A stretch of 13,386 bases of DNA, from contig CAMOCR010000012.1 of assembly GCA_946611025.1 (NCBI GenBank), forward strand, positions 1 through 13,386, given 5' to 3'. How positions within the stretch are numbered: the stretch's first letter is position 1; the number at the start of each line of letters is the position of its first letter. Made by a program: the position numbers and the translations under genes. Shown here one piece after another: positions 6,089 to 13,060 of this stretch. This stretch comes from an uncultured Alphaproteobacteria bacterium. GTDB taxonomy: Bacteria > Pseudomonadota > Alphaproteobacteria > Rs-D84. The notes beneath the pieces are model-generated. The model was not told where the DNA came from. It was given only the letters and a program-made list of their open reading frames with translations, and did no database searches.

Positions 6089-6547
6089 TTATTTGTTTTT
6101 GATTGATCCACCCGCTTTCACAATTGCTGCTTCGGCTGACTTTGACCATTTGTCTGCAATAACATTTACCGCAGATTTAATTTCACCTTTGGCCAAAACT
6201 TTCAAACCATCTAATTTGCGGTTGATGATTTTCGCCGCCATCAACGAATCAATTGTGATTTCTTTGGATGCATCAATTTTACCAGCTGCGATAAACTTTT
6301 CAATATCGCCCAGGTTGATTGTTGCATATTCTTTGTGGAATGGATTGTTGAAACCAAATTTTGGGAAACGACGCAAAATTGGCATTTGACCACCTTGGAA
6401 TGTGGCTTGCTTGCGTGAACCTGCGCGGGCTTTTTGACCCTTGGTACCACGACCCGCTGTTTTACCATAACCCGATGCCAAACCGCGACCAACACGTTTA
6501 ACGTCACGACGCGCACCAAAATTATCCATCAATGCATTTAATTTCAT
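6089..6547 (-). CDS. rplO: 50S ribosomal protein L15
   Basis: L15 is a late-assembly protein of the large subunit. The glycine- and arginine-rich N-terminal extension that threads into 23S rRNA is plain (VGRGLASGYGKTAGRGTKGQ at about 20-39), followed by the GGQMPILRRFPKFGF signature at 52-66 and a globular C-terminal domain. At 152 aa it is slightly longer than the E. coli protein. AAAAGG stands about 9 nt before the start. It lies between a 171-bp spacer lacking rpmD and secY. Confidence 0.97.
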   Translation of the reverse strand: MKLNALMDNFGARRDVKRVGRGLASGYGKTAGRGTKGQKARAGSRKQATFQGGQMPILRRFPKFGFNNPFHKEYATINLGDIEKFIAAGKIDASKEITIDSLMAAKIINRKLDGLKVLAKGEIKSAVNVIADKWSKSAEAAIVKAGGSIKNK

Positions 6548-6718
6548 TTTTTTTCCTTTTAGTCCTACGAACTATTTTATAGTTCTTTTTCGCACATAAA
6601 CAAGTGTCTATGTACTCGGTTTAAATAACTTTCTTGGGACAAGTGCTGTTGCCCTGCCCCAGAAAATTTACAACATATCCAGCAATCAAATTGCCAGACT
6701 TTGAATCACCCACCGCGA
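6548..6718. other. rpsE-rplO spacer without rpmD (L30)
   Basis: This is the longest spacer of the operon. All three minus-strand frames are closed by stops or lack a start, and none shows L30 features. It holds a 7-bp hairpin GAACTAT/ATAGTTC with a TTT loop (6569-6585) near the rplO ribosome binding site, and a longer imperfect stem, TTCTTGGG (6631-6638) with CCCCAGAA (6657-6664). Confidence 0.7.
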
Positions 6719-7282
6719 TTATTTGTCTTCGGCGACTTCGGCGGATTCTTCAAATTTTTTACCATCACGGCCGGCGATAATTTCCGAAACCGTTTTACCA
6801 CGACGCGCTGCAACTGTCTTTGGTGAATTCATTTTTGCAAATGCCAAAAATGCTGCACGAATCATGTTGTTTGGATTGTTCGAACCCTGGGATTTAACAA
6901 CAACGTCTTGCACGCCCAAGCATTCAAACACTGCACGCAACGCACCACCCGCAATAATACCAGTACCTGGAACTGCACTGCGAACAACCAATTTTGATGC
7001 ACCGTATTTGGCTTCTGTGTCATGATGCAATGTACGACCTTCTTTCAAAGGAACGCGAATCATTTTTGCCTTGGCTGCTTTGGTTGCCTTTTGCACAGCG
7101 GCTTGGACTTCCAATGCTTTACCTTTGCCGAAACCAACACGACCTGCTTTGTCCCCGACCACAACCAGTGCCGAGAACGACATGTTCTTACCACCCTTAA
7201 CAGTTTTGGATACGCGGTTGATAGAAACCAATTTGTCTACCAAGTTATCCGTCTGCAATTTTTTATCATCAAAACGTGCCAT
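6719..7282 (-). CDS. rpsE: 30S ribosomal protein S5
   Basis: S5 is in the body of the small subunit near the decoding region and mRNA entrance and affects accuracy. The N-terminal double-stranded-RNA-binding domain is seen from VDKLVSINRVSKTVKGGK (15-32) through VGFGKGKALEV (49-59), followed by the C-terminal domain with VPGTGIIAGGALRAV and GSNNPNNMIRA. At 187 aa it has a longer acidic tail than E. coli S5 (EESAEVAEDK). CGGAG lies upstream of the start. The following junction normally contains rpmD but does not here. Confidence 0.97.
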   Translation of the reverse strand: MARFDDKKLQTDNLVDKLVSINRVSKTVKGGKNMSFSALVVVGDKAGRVGFGKGKALEVQAAVQKATKAAKAKMIRVPLKEGRTLHHDTEAKYGASKLVVRSAVPGTGIIAGGALRAVFECLGVQDVVVKSQGSNNPNNMIRAAFLAFAKMNSPKTVAARRGKTVSEIIAGRDGKKFEESAEVAEDK

Positions 7283-7305
7283 TTATATACTCCGTTGAAT
7301 CTTGA

Positions 7306-7662
7306 TTATATTCTGACGCCACCCGCGCGAATCGCTTCGCACAGTGCTTTTACACGACCATGATAGCGATACCCACCACGATCAAAATAGCAATTATCCG
7401 CCAATTTTGCTTTGACCAGACGTTCTGCAAATGCTTTACCAACTAATTCTGCGCCAGCAACGTTCCAGCCCTTTCCTGCAAAACCTTTTTCCTTGCTTGA
7501 TGCCGCGCACAATGTATGACCATGCACATCATCAATCGCCTGGATTTCAATATGACGCCCAGAACGGAAAACTGACAAACGAATCTTGCCAGGATTTTTT
7601 CTTTTCAACGCACCGCGATTTGCCAATGTGCGTCTTTCTTCTGTAGACAAATGTTTTAACAT
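7306..7662 (-). CDS. rplR: 50S ribosomal protein L18
   Basis: L18 binds 5S rRNA together with L5 and is part of the central protuberance. The protein starts MLKHLSTEERR and carries the family core RLSVFRSGRHIEIQAIDD, the SSKEKGF segment, and the C-terminal FDRGGYRYHGRVKALCEAIRAGG ending. I place the start at 7662 (118 aa, the normal length) because AAAGGAAACGAA sits correctly before it. An in-frame ATG six codons upstream lies before that site and adds residues atypical for L18. Confidence 0.95.
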   Translation of the reverse strand: MLKHLSTEERRTLANRGALKRKNPGKIRLSVFRSGRHIEIQAIDDVHGHTLCAASSKEKGFAGKGWNVAGAELVGKAFAERLVKAKLADNCYFDRGGYRYHGRVKALCEAIRAGGVRI

Positions 7663-7681
7663 TTCGTTTCCTTTTTTCATT

Positions 7682-7701
7682 GTCCCCGTAACAGCGGGAA
7701 C
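7682..7701 (-). promoter_or_regulatory. hairpin with CTGTTA loop, copy 2 (rplF-rplR spacer)
   Basis: GTCCCCG (7682-7688) and CGGGAAC (7695-7701) form a 7-bp stem with one mismatch around a 6-nt loop, read CTGTTA on the coding strand. Size and loop equal those of the hairpin at 9651-9670, but stem bases differ. Confidence 0.5.
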
Positions 7702-7707
7702 TACTTA

Positions 7708-8259
7708 TTATTTCTTTTTACCTTCTTTGCGGCGGATTGTTTCGCCCTTATAGAAGATACCTTTACCTTTATATGGGTCTGCTTTGCGAACTTTGTGAAT
7801 CTTGTCTGCGAACAAACCAACCAGGCATTTATCAATACCACGTATGGTGAATTCGGTTGGCGTGCCACCCATTTCCACGGTCAAGCCCGCTGGGATTTCC
7901 ATGATAACATCATGTGAATAACCAGCAACCAAAACCAATTTATTGCCAGACACAGATGCTTTGTAACCAACACCTTTCATGTACATTTCTTTGGCAAAAC
8001 CGGTTGTGACACCCATCACAGCACTGCGGATATTACGTGTCATTGTACCCCACATTGCACGCGATGTTTTGTCTGTATCATCTTTTGGTGTGACAACAAC
8101 TTGTGCGCCTTCGATTTTAACATCAACCAAGTGTGCGTTTTTTGTGTCAACTGGGACTTTCAATTCGCCCTTGGGACCTTTGATAACGATTGCGTTATCG
8201 ACCATTGCCGCTGTAACGCCATCTTTCAAAATAACTGGATATTTTCCTGCACGAGACAT
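7708..8259 (-). CDS. rplF: 50S ribosomal protein L6
   Basis: L6 lies near the factor-binding site of the large subunit at the base of the L7/L12 stalk. It has the two duplicated domains: the first starts MSRAGKYPVILKDGV and contains IKGPKGEL (27-34); the second contains EMYMKGVGYKA and ends in the strongly conserved DPYKGKGIFYKGE segment followed by a lysine-rich tail. Length 183 aa is close to the family norm of about 177. AAGGA precedes the start. It follows rpsH after 23 bp. Confidence 0.97.
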   Translation of the reverse strand: MSRAGKYPVILKDGVTAAMVDNAIVIKGPKGELKVPVDTKNAHLVDVKIEGAQVVVTPKDDTDKTSRAMWGTMTRNIRSAVMGVTTGFAKEMYMKGVGYKASVSGNKLVLVAGYSHDVIMEIPAGLTVEMGGTPTEFTIRGIDKCLVGLFADKIHKVRKADPYKGKGIFYKGETIRRKEGKKK

Positions 8260-8282
8260 AACTTAATCCTTATACTGTTTAA

Positions 8283-8681
8283 TTATATAACCTTGCACAA
8301 TACTTCGCCGCCGACATTCATCAAGCGTGCTTTGTGATCAGTCATGACACCGTTTGGGGTTGAAACAATCGCGATACCCAAGCCATTTAATACACGTGGC
8401 ATTTTGGCACTGCCGGAATATACGCGACGACCCGGTTTTGACACGACAGAAATTTCTTGGATTGCACCGTTACCGTTTACATATTTCAATTCAATAACGA
8501 TATTTGAACGGTGTTCATCGATTTTTTCTTGACGGAAATCGGTAATAAAACCTTCTTCCTTTAACACATTCAAAACTGCTGCACGCAGTTTGCTGTTTGG
8601 AACGGTGACTGTTTCTTTACCCGCGACTTGACCATTACGGATGCGCGTCAACATGTCTCCGATTGGGTGTGATAATGACAT
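8283..8681 (-). CDS. rpsH: 30S ribosomal protein S8
   Basis: S8 binds the central domain of 16S rRNA and in E. coli also represses the spc operon by binding its mRNA. The sequence has the family start LSHPIGDMLTRIRNGQ, the middle VSKPGRRVYSG, and the RNA-binding C-terminal part GLGIAIVSTPNGVMTDHKAR with GGEVLCKVI at the end. Length is 132 aa against 130 in E. coli. AAGGAG is 10 nt upstream and is preceded at once by a small tetraloop hairpin in an 84-bp spacer. Confidence 0.97.
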   Translation of the reverse strand: MSLSHPIGDMLTRIRNGQVAGKETVTVPNSKLRAAVLNVLKEEGFITDFRQEKIDEHRSNIVIELKYVNGNGAIQEISVVSKPGRRVYSGSAKMPRVLNGLGIAIVSTPNGVMTDHKARLMNVGGEVLCKVI

Positions 8682-8699
8682 CTTTTGTTACTCCTTATC

Positions 8700-8713
8700 T
8701 GTGGTTGCCCACA
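8700..8713 (-). promoter_or_regulatory. GNRA-tetraloop hairpin before the rpsH ribosome binding site
   Basis: Read on the coding strand, TGTGG-GCAA-CCACA forms a 5-bp hairpin with a GNRA loop, ending 4 nt before AAGGAG. An upstream CTTATC (coding strand, 8759-8754) could alternatively pair with GATAAG (8699-8694), which overlaps the Shine-Dalgarno. Confidence 0.4.
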
Positions 8714-8765
8714 TAATTGGCCCAGCTGCATTGTCCACAACTGGTGTTTAATGGATAAGTTGGGT

Positions 8766-9068
8766 TTACCAACTTGATTTGCGAACGCCTGGTAATTTAC
8801 CTTCACTCGCTTGTGTACGAACTTGCTGGCGGCACAGACCGAACATACGTGAATAACCACGTGCACGACCCGTCACCGAACAACGATTGTGCAAACGTGT
8901 TGGGTTTGCATTACGCGGCAACTTCGCCAATTTCTTCATCGCGTCCATGCGTTCATCTGGTGTCGCATTGACGGACATTTTTTCTTTGATCGCTTCGCGC
9001 TTTTTTGCATATTTTGCGACCAATGCTTCACGTCTTTTTTGTTTGTTTATCAACGCTAATTTAGCCAT
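8766..9068 (-). CDS. rpsN: 30S ribosomal protein S14, long zinc-free form
   Basis: S14 helps assemble the head of the small subunit. At 100 aa this is the long form, without the CxxC zinc pairs of the short form. The C-terminal block NRCSVTGRARGYSRMFGLCR (about 61-80) and the ending GVRKSSW are diagnostic; the N-terminal half is rich in lysine and arginine as usual. The start follows AAAAAGG. It sits 15 bp after rplE and 84 bp before rpsH. Confidence 0.97.
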   Translation of the reverse strand: MAKLALINKQKRREALVAKYAKKREAIKEKMSVNATPDERMDAMKKLAKLPRNANPTRLHNRCSVTGRARGYSRMFGLCRQQVRTQASEGKLPGVRKSSW

Positions 9069-9083
9069 TTTTATACCTTTTTA

Positions 9084-9629
9084 TTATTTTAAAACCAAAG
9101 GCAAGCCGATTTTGGTCAGCAATGCACGAGCTTCTTCATCTGTTTTTGCGGTTGTTGCAATAACAATATCCATACCGCGGATTGCATCGATTTTATCAAC
9201 AGAAATTTCTGGGAAAATCAGATGTTCTTTGATACCGAACGCATAGTTTCCACGACCGTCAAATTTTGATTTTGACAAGCCACGAAAGTCTTTTACGCGT
9301 GGCAATGCAACTGTGATTAATTTGTCCAAGAAATCATACATTCTTTTACCGCGCAATGTCACCTTGGTACCAATGGCTTGACCTTCGCGCAGACGATATG
9401 TCGCGATTGACTTCTTGGCATGTGTAATAACCGACTTTTGTGCTGCAATAGCGGTCAAATCAGCCGCCGCTGCATCCAATTTCTTTTTATCAGAAACCGC
9501 TTCGCCAACGCCCATGTTCAAAACAATTTTTGACAATTTTGGCACGGCCAGCGCATTTGTGTACCCGAATTCTTTGACCAATTCTGGCACAATCTGTTTT
9601 TCATAAATTTCACGCAATCTGCTTTGCAT
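9084..9629 (-). CDS. rplE: 50S ribosomal protein L5
   Basis: L5 binds 5S rRNA in the central protuberance and contacts P-site tRNA. Recognisable segments are YTNALAVPKLSKIVLNMGVG (23-42), RLREGQAIGTKVTLRG near 80-95, RDF/KDFRGLSKSKFDGRGNYAFGI equivalents in the C-terminal half, and RGMDIVIATTAKTDEEA near the end. Length 181 aa compares with 179 in E. coli. AAGGA precedes the start. The 54-bp spacer upstream, which in E. coli contains the S8 repressor site, here holds a perfect 7-bp hairpin. Confidence 0.97.
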   Translation of the reverse strand: MQSRLREIYEKQIVPELVKEFGYTNALAVPKLSKIVLNMGVGEAVSDKKKLDAAAADLTAIAAQKSVITHAKKSIATYRLREGQAIGTKVTLRGKRMYDFLDKLITVALPRVKDFRGLSKSKFDGRGNYAFGIKEHLIFPEISVDKIDAIRGMDIVIATTAKTDEEARALLTKIGLPLVLK

Positions 9630-9650
9630 TTCTTTTTTCCTTAACGTTTT

Positions 9651-9670
9651 GTTTCCGTAACAGCGGAAAC
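9651..9670 (-). promoter_or_regulatory. hairpin with CTGTTA loop, copy 1 (rplX-rplE spacer)
   Basis: GTTTCCG (9651-9657) and CGGAAAC (9664-9670) form a perfect 7-bp stem with a 6-nt loop, read CTGTTA on the coding strand. It lies 21 nt upstream of rplE and has no T-run after it, so it is not a simple terminator. Confidence 0.55.
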
Positions 9671-9683
9671 CGATTTATTGTTT

Positions 9684-9986
9684 TTATAATTCTGTCCCAG
9701 ATTTCTTGGCGACACGAACCTTTTTATCACTCGATACTTTGTATCCAACGCGTGTTGCTTTTTTGGTTTTTGGATCAACCAAAGCAACGTTCGATACATG
9801 AACTGGTGCTTCGCGGTCAACGATGTGACCCGGTGTGTCCTGGGTTGGTTTCACGTGCCATTTGTGACGGTTGACACCTTCGACAACAACGCGTGATTCC
9901 GTTGGGCGTGCTTCCAGCACTTTGCCTTTGACGCCTTTGTATTTTCCTGAAATAACTACGACTTCGTCGCCTTTCTTAATTTTCAT
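9684..9986 (-). CDS. rplX: 50S ribosomal protein L24
   Basis: L24 is an assembly initiator for the large subunit that binds the 5' end of 23S rRNA. The KOW motif is at the N-terminus (KIKKGDEVVVISGKYKGVKG, 2-21), followed by VEGVNRHKWHVKPTQ and the conserved APVHVSNVALVDPKT. Length 100 aa is typical. AAAAGG precedes the start. It is 30 bp after rplN and 54 bp before rplE, as in other proteobacteria. Confidence 0.97.
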   Translation of the reverse strand: MKIKKGDEVVVISGKYKGVKGKVLEARPTESRVVVEGVNRHKWHVKPTQDTPGHIVDREAPVHVSNVALVDPKTKKATRVGYKVSSDKKVRVAKKSGTEL

Positions 9987-10016
9987 TTTGCAACCTTTTA
10001 TTTTAACCCAACGCCA

Positions 10017-10391
10017 TTACAAAACTTCTGGTGCCAAAGACACGATTTTCTGTACATCGTATTTGCGACGAACTTCACGTGCGATTGGACCAAAGATACG
10101 TGTTCCAATTGGTTCAAAGTTGTTTTTGTTGATTAAAACAACCGCGTTATCATCGAAACGGATGATTGATCCGTCTGGACGTTTGATTGGGAACTTGGTA
10201 CGAACGATAATTGCACGTTGTACAGTACCCTTTTGCACCTTGCCACGTGGAATGGCTTCTTTGATGGCGACGACGATTTTGTCGCCGACTGTTGCATAGC
10301 GACGATGTGAACCGCCCAACACTTTGATGCACATTGCTTTACGCGCACCACTGTTGTCTGCAACTGTCATAACTGTTTCGTTTTGAATCAT
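10017..10391 (-). CDS. rplN: 50S ribosomal protein L14
   Basis: L14 lies at the subunit interface and forms bridges to the small subunit. It begins MIQNETVMTVADNSGARKAM and contains CIKVLGGSHRRYATVGD, EAIPRGKVQKG, the KRPDGSIIRFDDNA strand pair, and ends GPIAREVRRKYDVQKIVSLAPEVL-like, all diagnostic. I chose the ATG at 10391 (124 aa) since it matches the family N-terminus and AAAAAGG stands before it. An in-frame ATG 13 codons earlier lies in a hairpin-rich spacer and adds a Cys/Lys stretch not known in L14. Confidence 0.96.
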   Translation of the reverse strand: MIQNETVMTVADNSGARKAMCIKVLGGSHRRYATVGDKIVVAIKEAIPRGKVQKGTVQRAIIVRTKFPIKRPDGSIIRFDDNAVVLINKNNFEPIGTRIFGPIAREVRRKYDVQKIVSLAPEVL

Positions 10392-10410
10392 TTTCTTTAC
10401 CTTTTTCCTG

Positions 10411-10477
10411 CAAGCGGGGCAATCCCCCACCGCTTTGTTTCTGGGTCCCGACTGGGGTTATCCCCCCTCAAAGAACC
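10411..10477. promoter_or_regulatory. two tandem GC-rich hairpins in the rpsQ-rplN spacer
   Basis: GGGG-CAAT-CCCC (10416-10427), flanked by AAGCGG (10412-10417) and CCGCTT (10430-10435), and GGGG-TTAT-CCCC (10454-10465), flanked by GGGTCC and GAACCC, sit side by side. This junction separates the S10 and spc operons in E. coli. No T-run follows and no good promoter is visible on the coding strand. Confidence 0.45.
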
Positions 10478-10490
10478 CGATTTATCGCCC

Positions 10491-10760
10491 TTAGTCAATA
10501 ACTTCGACTTCGCCGTCTTTGGAAACGCCAACGCGCCCCTTAACAACCCAAGTTTTTGTCTTGGAAATTGGACGATGTTCTTCGATTGCAACGATTTCAC
10601 CAACTTTGTATTCGTTGTTTTCATCGTGTGCCTTGTACTTTTTGTTCTGCTTCACGAACTTACCATACAGCGGGTGACGGAAACGACGTTCCACTTCGAC
10701 GACAACTGTTTTGTCGTTTGCTGTACTTTTAACTGTTCCTTGCAGTATACGTTTTGGCAT
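10491..10760 (-). CDS. rpsQ: 30S ribosomal protein S17
   Basis: S17 is an early-binding OB-fold protein of the small subunit body. The 89-aa sequence shows the family strands: LQGTVKSTANDKTVVVEVER (6-25), then RHPLYGKFVKQNKKYKAHDE and VGEIVAIEEHRPISKTKTW, the last being the most conserved S17 signature. It starts MPKRIL after AAGGG. The gene lies in an unusually open position, with spacers of 91 bp upstream and 99 bp downstream. Confidence 0.97.
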   Translation of the reverse strand: MPKRILQGTVKSTANDKTVVVEVERRFRHPLYGKFVKQNKKYKAHDENNEYKVGEIVAIEEHRPISKTKTWVVKGRVGVSKDGEVEVID

Positions 10761-10851
10761 AACTTTTGTCCCTTAACTTTATTGTTCTTTTTTGCTGCCG
10801 ACTGTCTATGATATCTTAAATTTAAGAAATCTCAACAAAAATCGGTACGAT

Positions 10852-11043
10852 TTATTTTGCCGCGTTCAATTTTGTTTTAACACGTGCAATTTCCCGACGG
10901 GTCTGGCGAATCACATGTGTTTTGGGTAATTGACCGGCCTCGTGTTGAAAACGTTGGTTCATTTGTTCTTTTTTCAAATCAACCAATTTGCTTTCCAACG
11001 CTTCCTTTGTCAACGCTTCTTTTTCTTGCTTTTTTGTAGCCAT
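10852..11043 (-). CDS. rpmC: 50S ribosomal protein L29
   Basis: L29 is a small helical protein beside the polypeptide exit tunnel, near L23 and the docking site for trigger factor and SRP. At 63 aa it has the family length. A charged N-terminal helix (EALTKEALESKLVDLKKEQ) and the conserved NQRFQHEAGQL plus IRQTRREIARVKT identify it. The N-terminus is extended by a few lysine-rich residues relative to the core. AAAAAGG precedes the start. Confidence 0.96.
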   Translation of the reverse strand: MATKKQEKEALTKEALESKLVDLKKEQMNQRFQHEAGQLPKTHVIRQTRREIARVKTKLNAAK

Positions 11044-11072
11044 CTTTTTTACCTTTTTGCTTTGGATTTTAA

Positions 11073-11486
11073 TTAGTTGACTTTACGTTCAACGACTTTT
11101 GTTTTAACCGGTAATTTCGCCGAAGCCAATGCGAATGCTTCAACTGCGATTTCTGGTTTAACACCGTCGATTTCGAACATAATACGACCTGGTTTTACAC
11201 GGCAAATCCAGTATTCAACGGCACCCTTACCTTTACCCATACGGACTTGGGCTGGTTTAGTTGTAACTGGAACATCTGGGAAAATACGAATCCACAATTT
11301 TCCCTGACGTCTCATGTGACGTGTAATCGCACGACGCGCAGCTTCGATTTGACGCGCAGTAATGCGTTCTGGTGTCATGGCTTTCAGTCCAAACGAACCG
11401 AACGCCAATTCGCTTCCGCCTTTGGCGGCACCGTGAATACGGCCTTTTTGCTGTTTGCGAAATTTTGTTTTATTTGGCATTAACAT
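11073..11486 (-). CDS. rplP: 50S ribosomal protein L16
   Basis: L16 stabilises the A-site region of the large subunit near the peptidyl transferase centre. The start MLMPNKTKFRKQQKGR, the ARRAITRHMRRQGKLWIRIF block and the MGKGKGAVEYW signature are diagnostic. Length is 137 aa against 136 in E. coli. The first ATG (11486) has AAGGA about 8 nt upstream; a second ATG two codons later is too far from it. Only 18 bp separate it from rpsC. Confidence 0.97.
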   Translation of the reverse strand: MLMPNKTKFRKQQKGRIHGAAKGGSELAFGSFGLKAMTPERITARQIEAARRAITRHMRRQGKLWIRIFPDVPVTTKPAQVRMGKGKGAVEYWICRVKPGRIMFEIDGVKPEIAVEAFALASAKLPVKTKVVERKVN

Positions 11487-11504
11487 GGTACAATTCCTTT
11501 AGAC

Positions 11505-12206
11505 TTATTTGCTTTTTCTTTCACTGCTGCCGGCATATTCGGTGGGTCTCGCCATTTCAGATGCCAACTTTTCTTTGTTCACAACATCGCCAGTGTAAAT
11601 CCAAACCTTTACACCAACAACACCGTATGTTGTTTTTGCCTGAATTGCGGCATAGTCAATATCTGCACGCAATGTATGCAATGGAATACGACCTTCGCGG
11701 ATTTGTTCGCTGCGGGCGATTTCTGCACCATTCAAACGACCACTGCACATAACTTTGATACCTTGGGCACCTGCTTTCTGGGCATTTTGAACTGCTTTCT
11801 TCATTGCACGTTTGAACGAAACACGACCTTCGATTTGTTGCGCGATACCTTGTGCAACCAGTTGTGCGTTCAAATCTGGACGGCGAACTTCATAGATATT
11901 GACGACAACTTGGTCATTTTTAACCAATTTTTTGATGTCGTTACGCAATGTTTCAATATCTGCACCGTTTTTACCGATAATCATACCCGGACGTGATGTA
12001 TGAACGGTGACAACAACTTTCTTGGCCAAACGTTCAATAACGATTTTTGCCAAACCAGCTTTTTTCAATTTCCGTTCAATAAATGTACGGATTTTGTTAT
12101 CTTCTGCTAATAACTTAGCATAGTCTTTTTTGCCAGCAATCCAGCGCGAGTCTGTCACTTTATTGATTCCCAGACGCTGTGAAATTGGCGATACTTTCTG
12201 TCCCAT
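11505..12206 (-). CDS. rpsC: 30S ribosomal protein S3
   Basis: S3 lies at the mRNA entrance of the small subunit and has helicase and proofreading roles with S4 and S5. It begins MGQKVSPISQRLGI and has the KH domain with loop GMIIGKNGADIETL (74-87; GKNG 78-81), then the C-terminal domain with RVSFKRAMKKAV and GAQGIKVMCSGRLNGAEIAR. At 233 aa it equals E. coli S3. AAGGA precedes the start. The 86-bp spacer upstream contains a hairpin with a GAAA loop. Confidence 0.97.
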   Translation of the reverse strand: MGQKVSPISQRLGINKVTDSRWIAGKKDYAKLLAEDNKIRTFIERKLKKAGLAKIVIERLAKKVVVTVHTSRPGMIIGKNGADIETLRNDIKKLVKNDQVVVNIYEVRRPDLNAQLVAQGIAQQIEGRVSFKRAMKKAVQNAQKAGAQGIKVMCSGRLNGAEIARSEQIREGRIPLHTLRADIDYAAIQAKTTYGVVGVKVWIYTGDVVNKEKLASEMARPTEYAGSSERKSK

Positions 12207-12242
12207 TTCTATTTTTCCTTCAATTTATGGTTCGTGTTCTTG

Positions 12243-12256
12243 AAGCATTTCTGCTT
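12243..12256 (-). promoter_or_regulatory. GAAA-tetraloop hairpin in the rplV-rpsC spacer
   Basis: Read on the coding strand, AAGCA-GAAA-TGCTT is a perfect 5-bp hairpin with a GNRA loop, about 20 nt before the rpsC ribosome binding site. Function is unknown; the stem is short. Confidence 0.3.
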
Positions 12257-12292
12257 TATTCAGGGTTCCCCCATACCACGCGCCATGTTGTT

Positions 12293-12724
12293 TTATTTTG
12301 CCTTGGCGGCCTTTTTTGTTTCAGCTTTTTCAGCTGGCTTTTTTGTTTTCTTGGCTGGTGCCTGACCCGATTCCAACACAATTGTCAAATTCGAGAAAGG
12401 TTTCAAAATTGGACGCGCGCTGCCGCGTGGTCCCGCCATGATGCGTTTCATTGTCAACGCTTTACCGCACCAGATTTCTTTGACGAACAAAGAATCTGCT
12501 GGTAAATTTTTATTGTTTTCTGCATTGGCAACTGCGGACAATAATGTTTTCAACACTTCACCCGCAACGCGTTTCTTTGAAAATTTCAAGACATCCATTG
12601 CACGATCAACGGGCAAACCGCGTACCATATCGCACACCAAGTTTAATTTCTGGTGGCTGACGCGAATCATTTTGTTAAACGCGCGAACTTGATTGTCTTT
12701 GATTCCATATCTTGCTGTTGTCAT
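12293..12724 (-). CDS. rplV: 50S ribosomal protein L22 with a basic C-terminal extension
   Basis: L22 lines the polypeptide exit tunnel; its long beta-hairpin is the site of some macrolide resistance changes. The core shows RVSHQKLNLVCDMVRGLPV (21-39), LKTLLSAVANAENN, and the hairpin segment MKRIMAGPRGSARPI, followed by the final strand LTIVLES. After about residue 119 a lysine- and alanine-rich tail of some 25 residues extends the protein to 143 aa against 110 in E. coli. Such low-complexity tails occur in several alphaproteobacterial L22 proteins. AAGG stands upstream of the start. Confidence 0.96.
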   Translation of the reverse strand: MTTARYGIKDNQVRAFNKMIRVSHQKLNLVCDMVRGLPVDRAMDVLKFSKKRVAGEVLKTLLSAVANAENNKNLPADSLFVKEIWCGKALTMKRIMAGPRGSARPILKPFSNLTIVLESGQAPAKKTKKPAEKAETKKAAKAK

Positions 12725-12750
12725 AACTGTACCTTACCTTTATGAAACTA

Positions 12751-13041
12751 TTATTTCTTTGCTGCAGCCGCTGCGGCTTTCTTGTTCGCTGCGTGGCCCT
12801 TGAACGTACGTGTTGGTGCAAATTCACCCAATTTATGACCAATCATATCTTCTACAATTGCGACTGGAATAAATTTGTTACCATTGTGAACTTCAAAAGT
12901 CAGTCCAACCATTGGTGGCACAATTGTGCTGCCACGGGACCATGTTTTAATTGGTTTACGGTCATCTTTTTCATTTGCCACCGCTGTCTTTTTCAAGACA
13001 GATGGATGAACATAAGGACCTTTCCATACTGAACGAGACAT
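12751..13041 (-). CDS. rpsS: 30S ribosomal protein S19
   Basis: S19 is in the head of the small subunit, paired with S13, near the A-site tRNA. The start MSRSVWKGPYVHPSVLKK, the KTWSRGSTIVPPMVG core and the C-terminal GHKLGEFAPTRTFKGH are diagnostic. A short alanine/lysine tail follows. Two ATG codons stand side by side; I chose the second (13041, 96 aa) because it matches the family N-terminus and lies 6 nt from GGAG, while the first is only 3 nt away. Confidence 0.96.
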   Translation of the reverse strand: MSRSVWKGPYVHPSVLKKTAVANEKDDRKPIKTWSRGSTIVPPMVGLTFEVHNGNKFIPVAIVEDMIGHKLGEFAPTRTFKGHAANKKAAAAAAKK

Positions 13042-13060
13042 CATTTACTCCGTTTTTTTA

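Noticed and set aside
6548..6718. Search for a hidden or frameshifted L30 in the rpsE-rplO gap
   Set aside because: The three minus-strand frames were translated by eye; none shows L30 residues, and frames are broken by stops or lack a start.
10017..10430. Longer L14 with 13 extra N-terminal residues including two cysteines
   Set aside because: The family N-terminus and a good ribosome binding site support the internal ATG at 10391; the extension lies in the hairpin spacer.
10814..10827. Perfect palindrome TCTTAAATTTAAGA in the rpmC-rpsQ gap as an operator
   Set aside because: It is A/T-only apart from its ends, lies inside an operon, and has no promoter next to it; chance is a sufficient explanation.
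12260..12286. 8-codon frame in the rplV-rpsC gap as a leader peptide
   Set aside because: No ribosome binding site and no regulatory codon run; too short to support.
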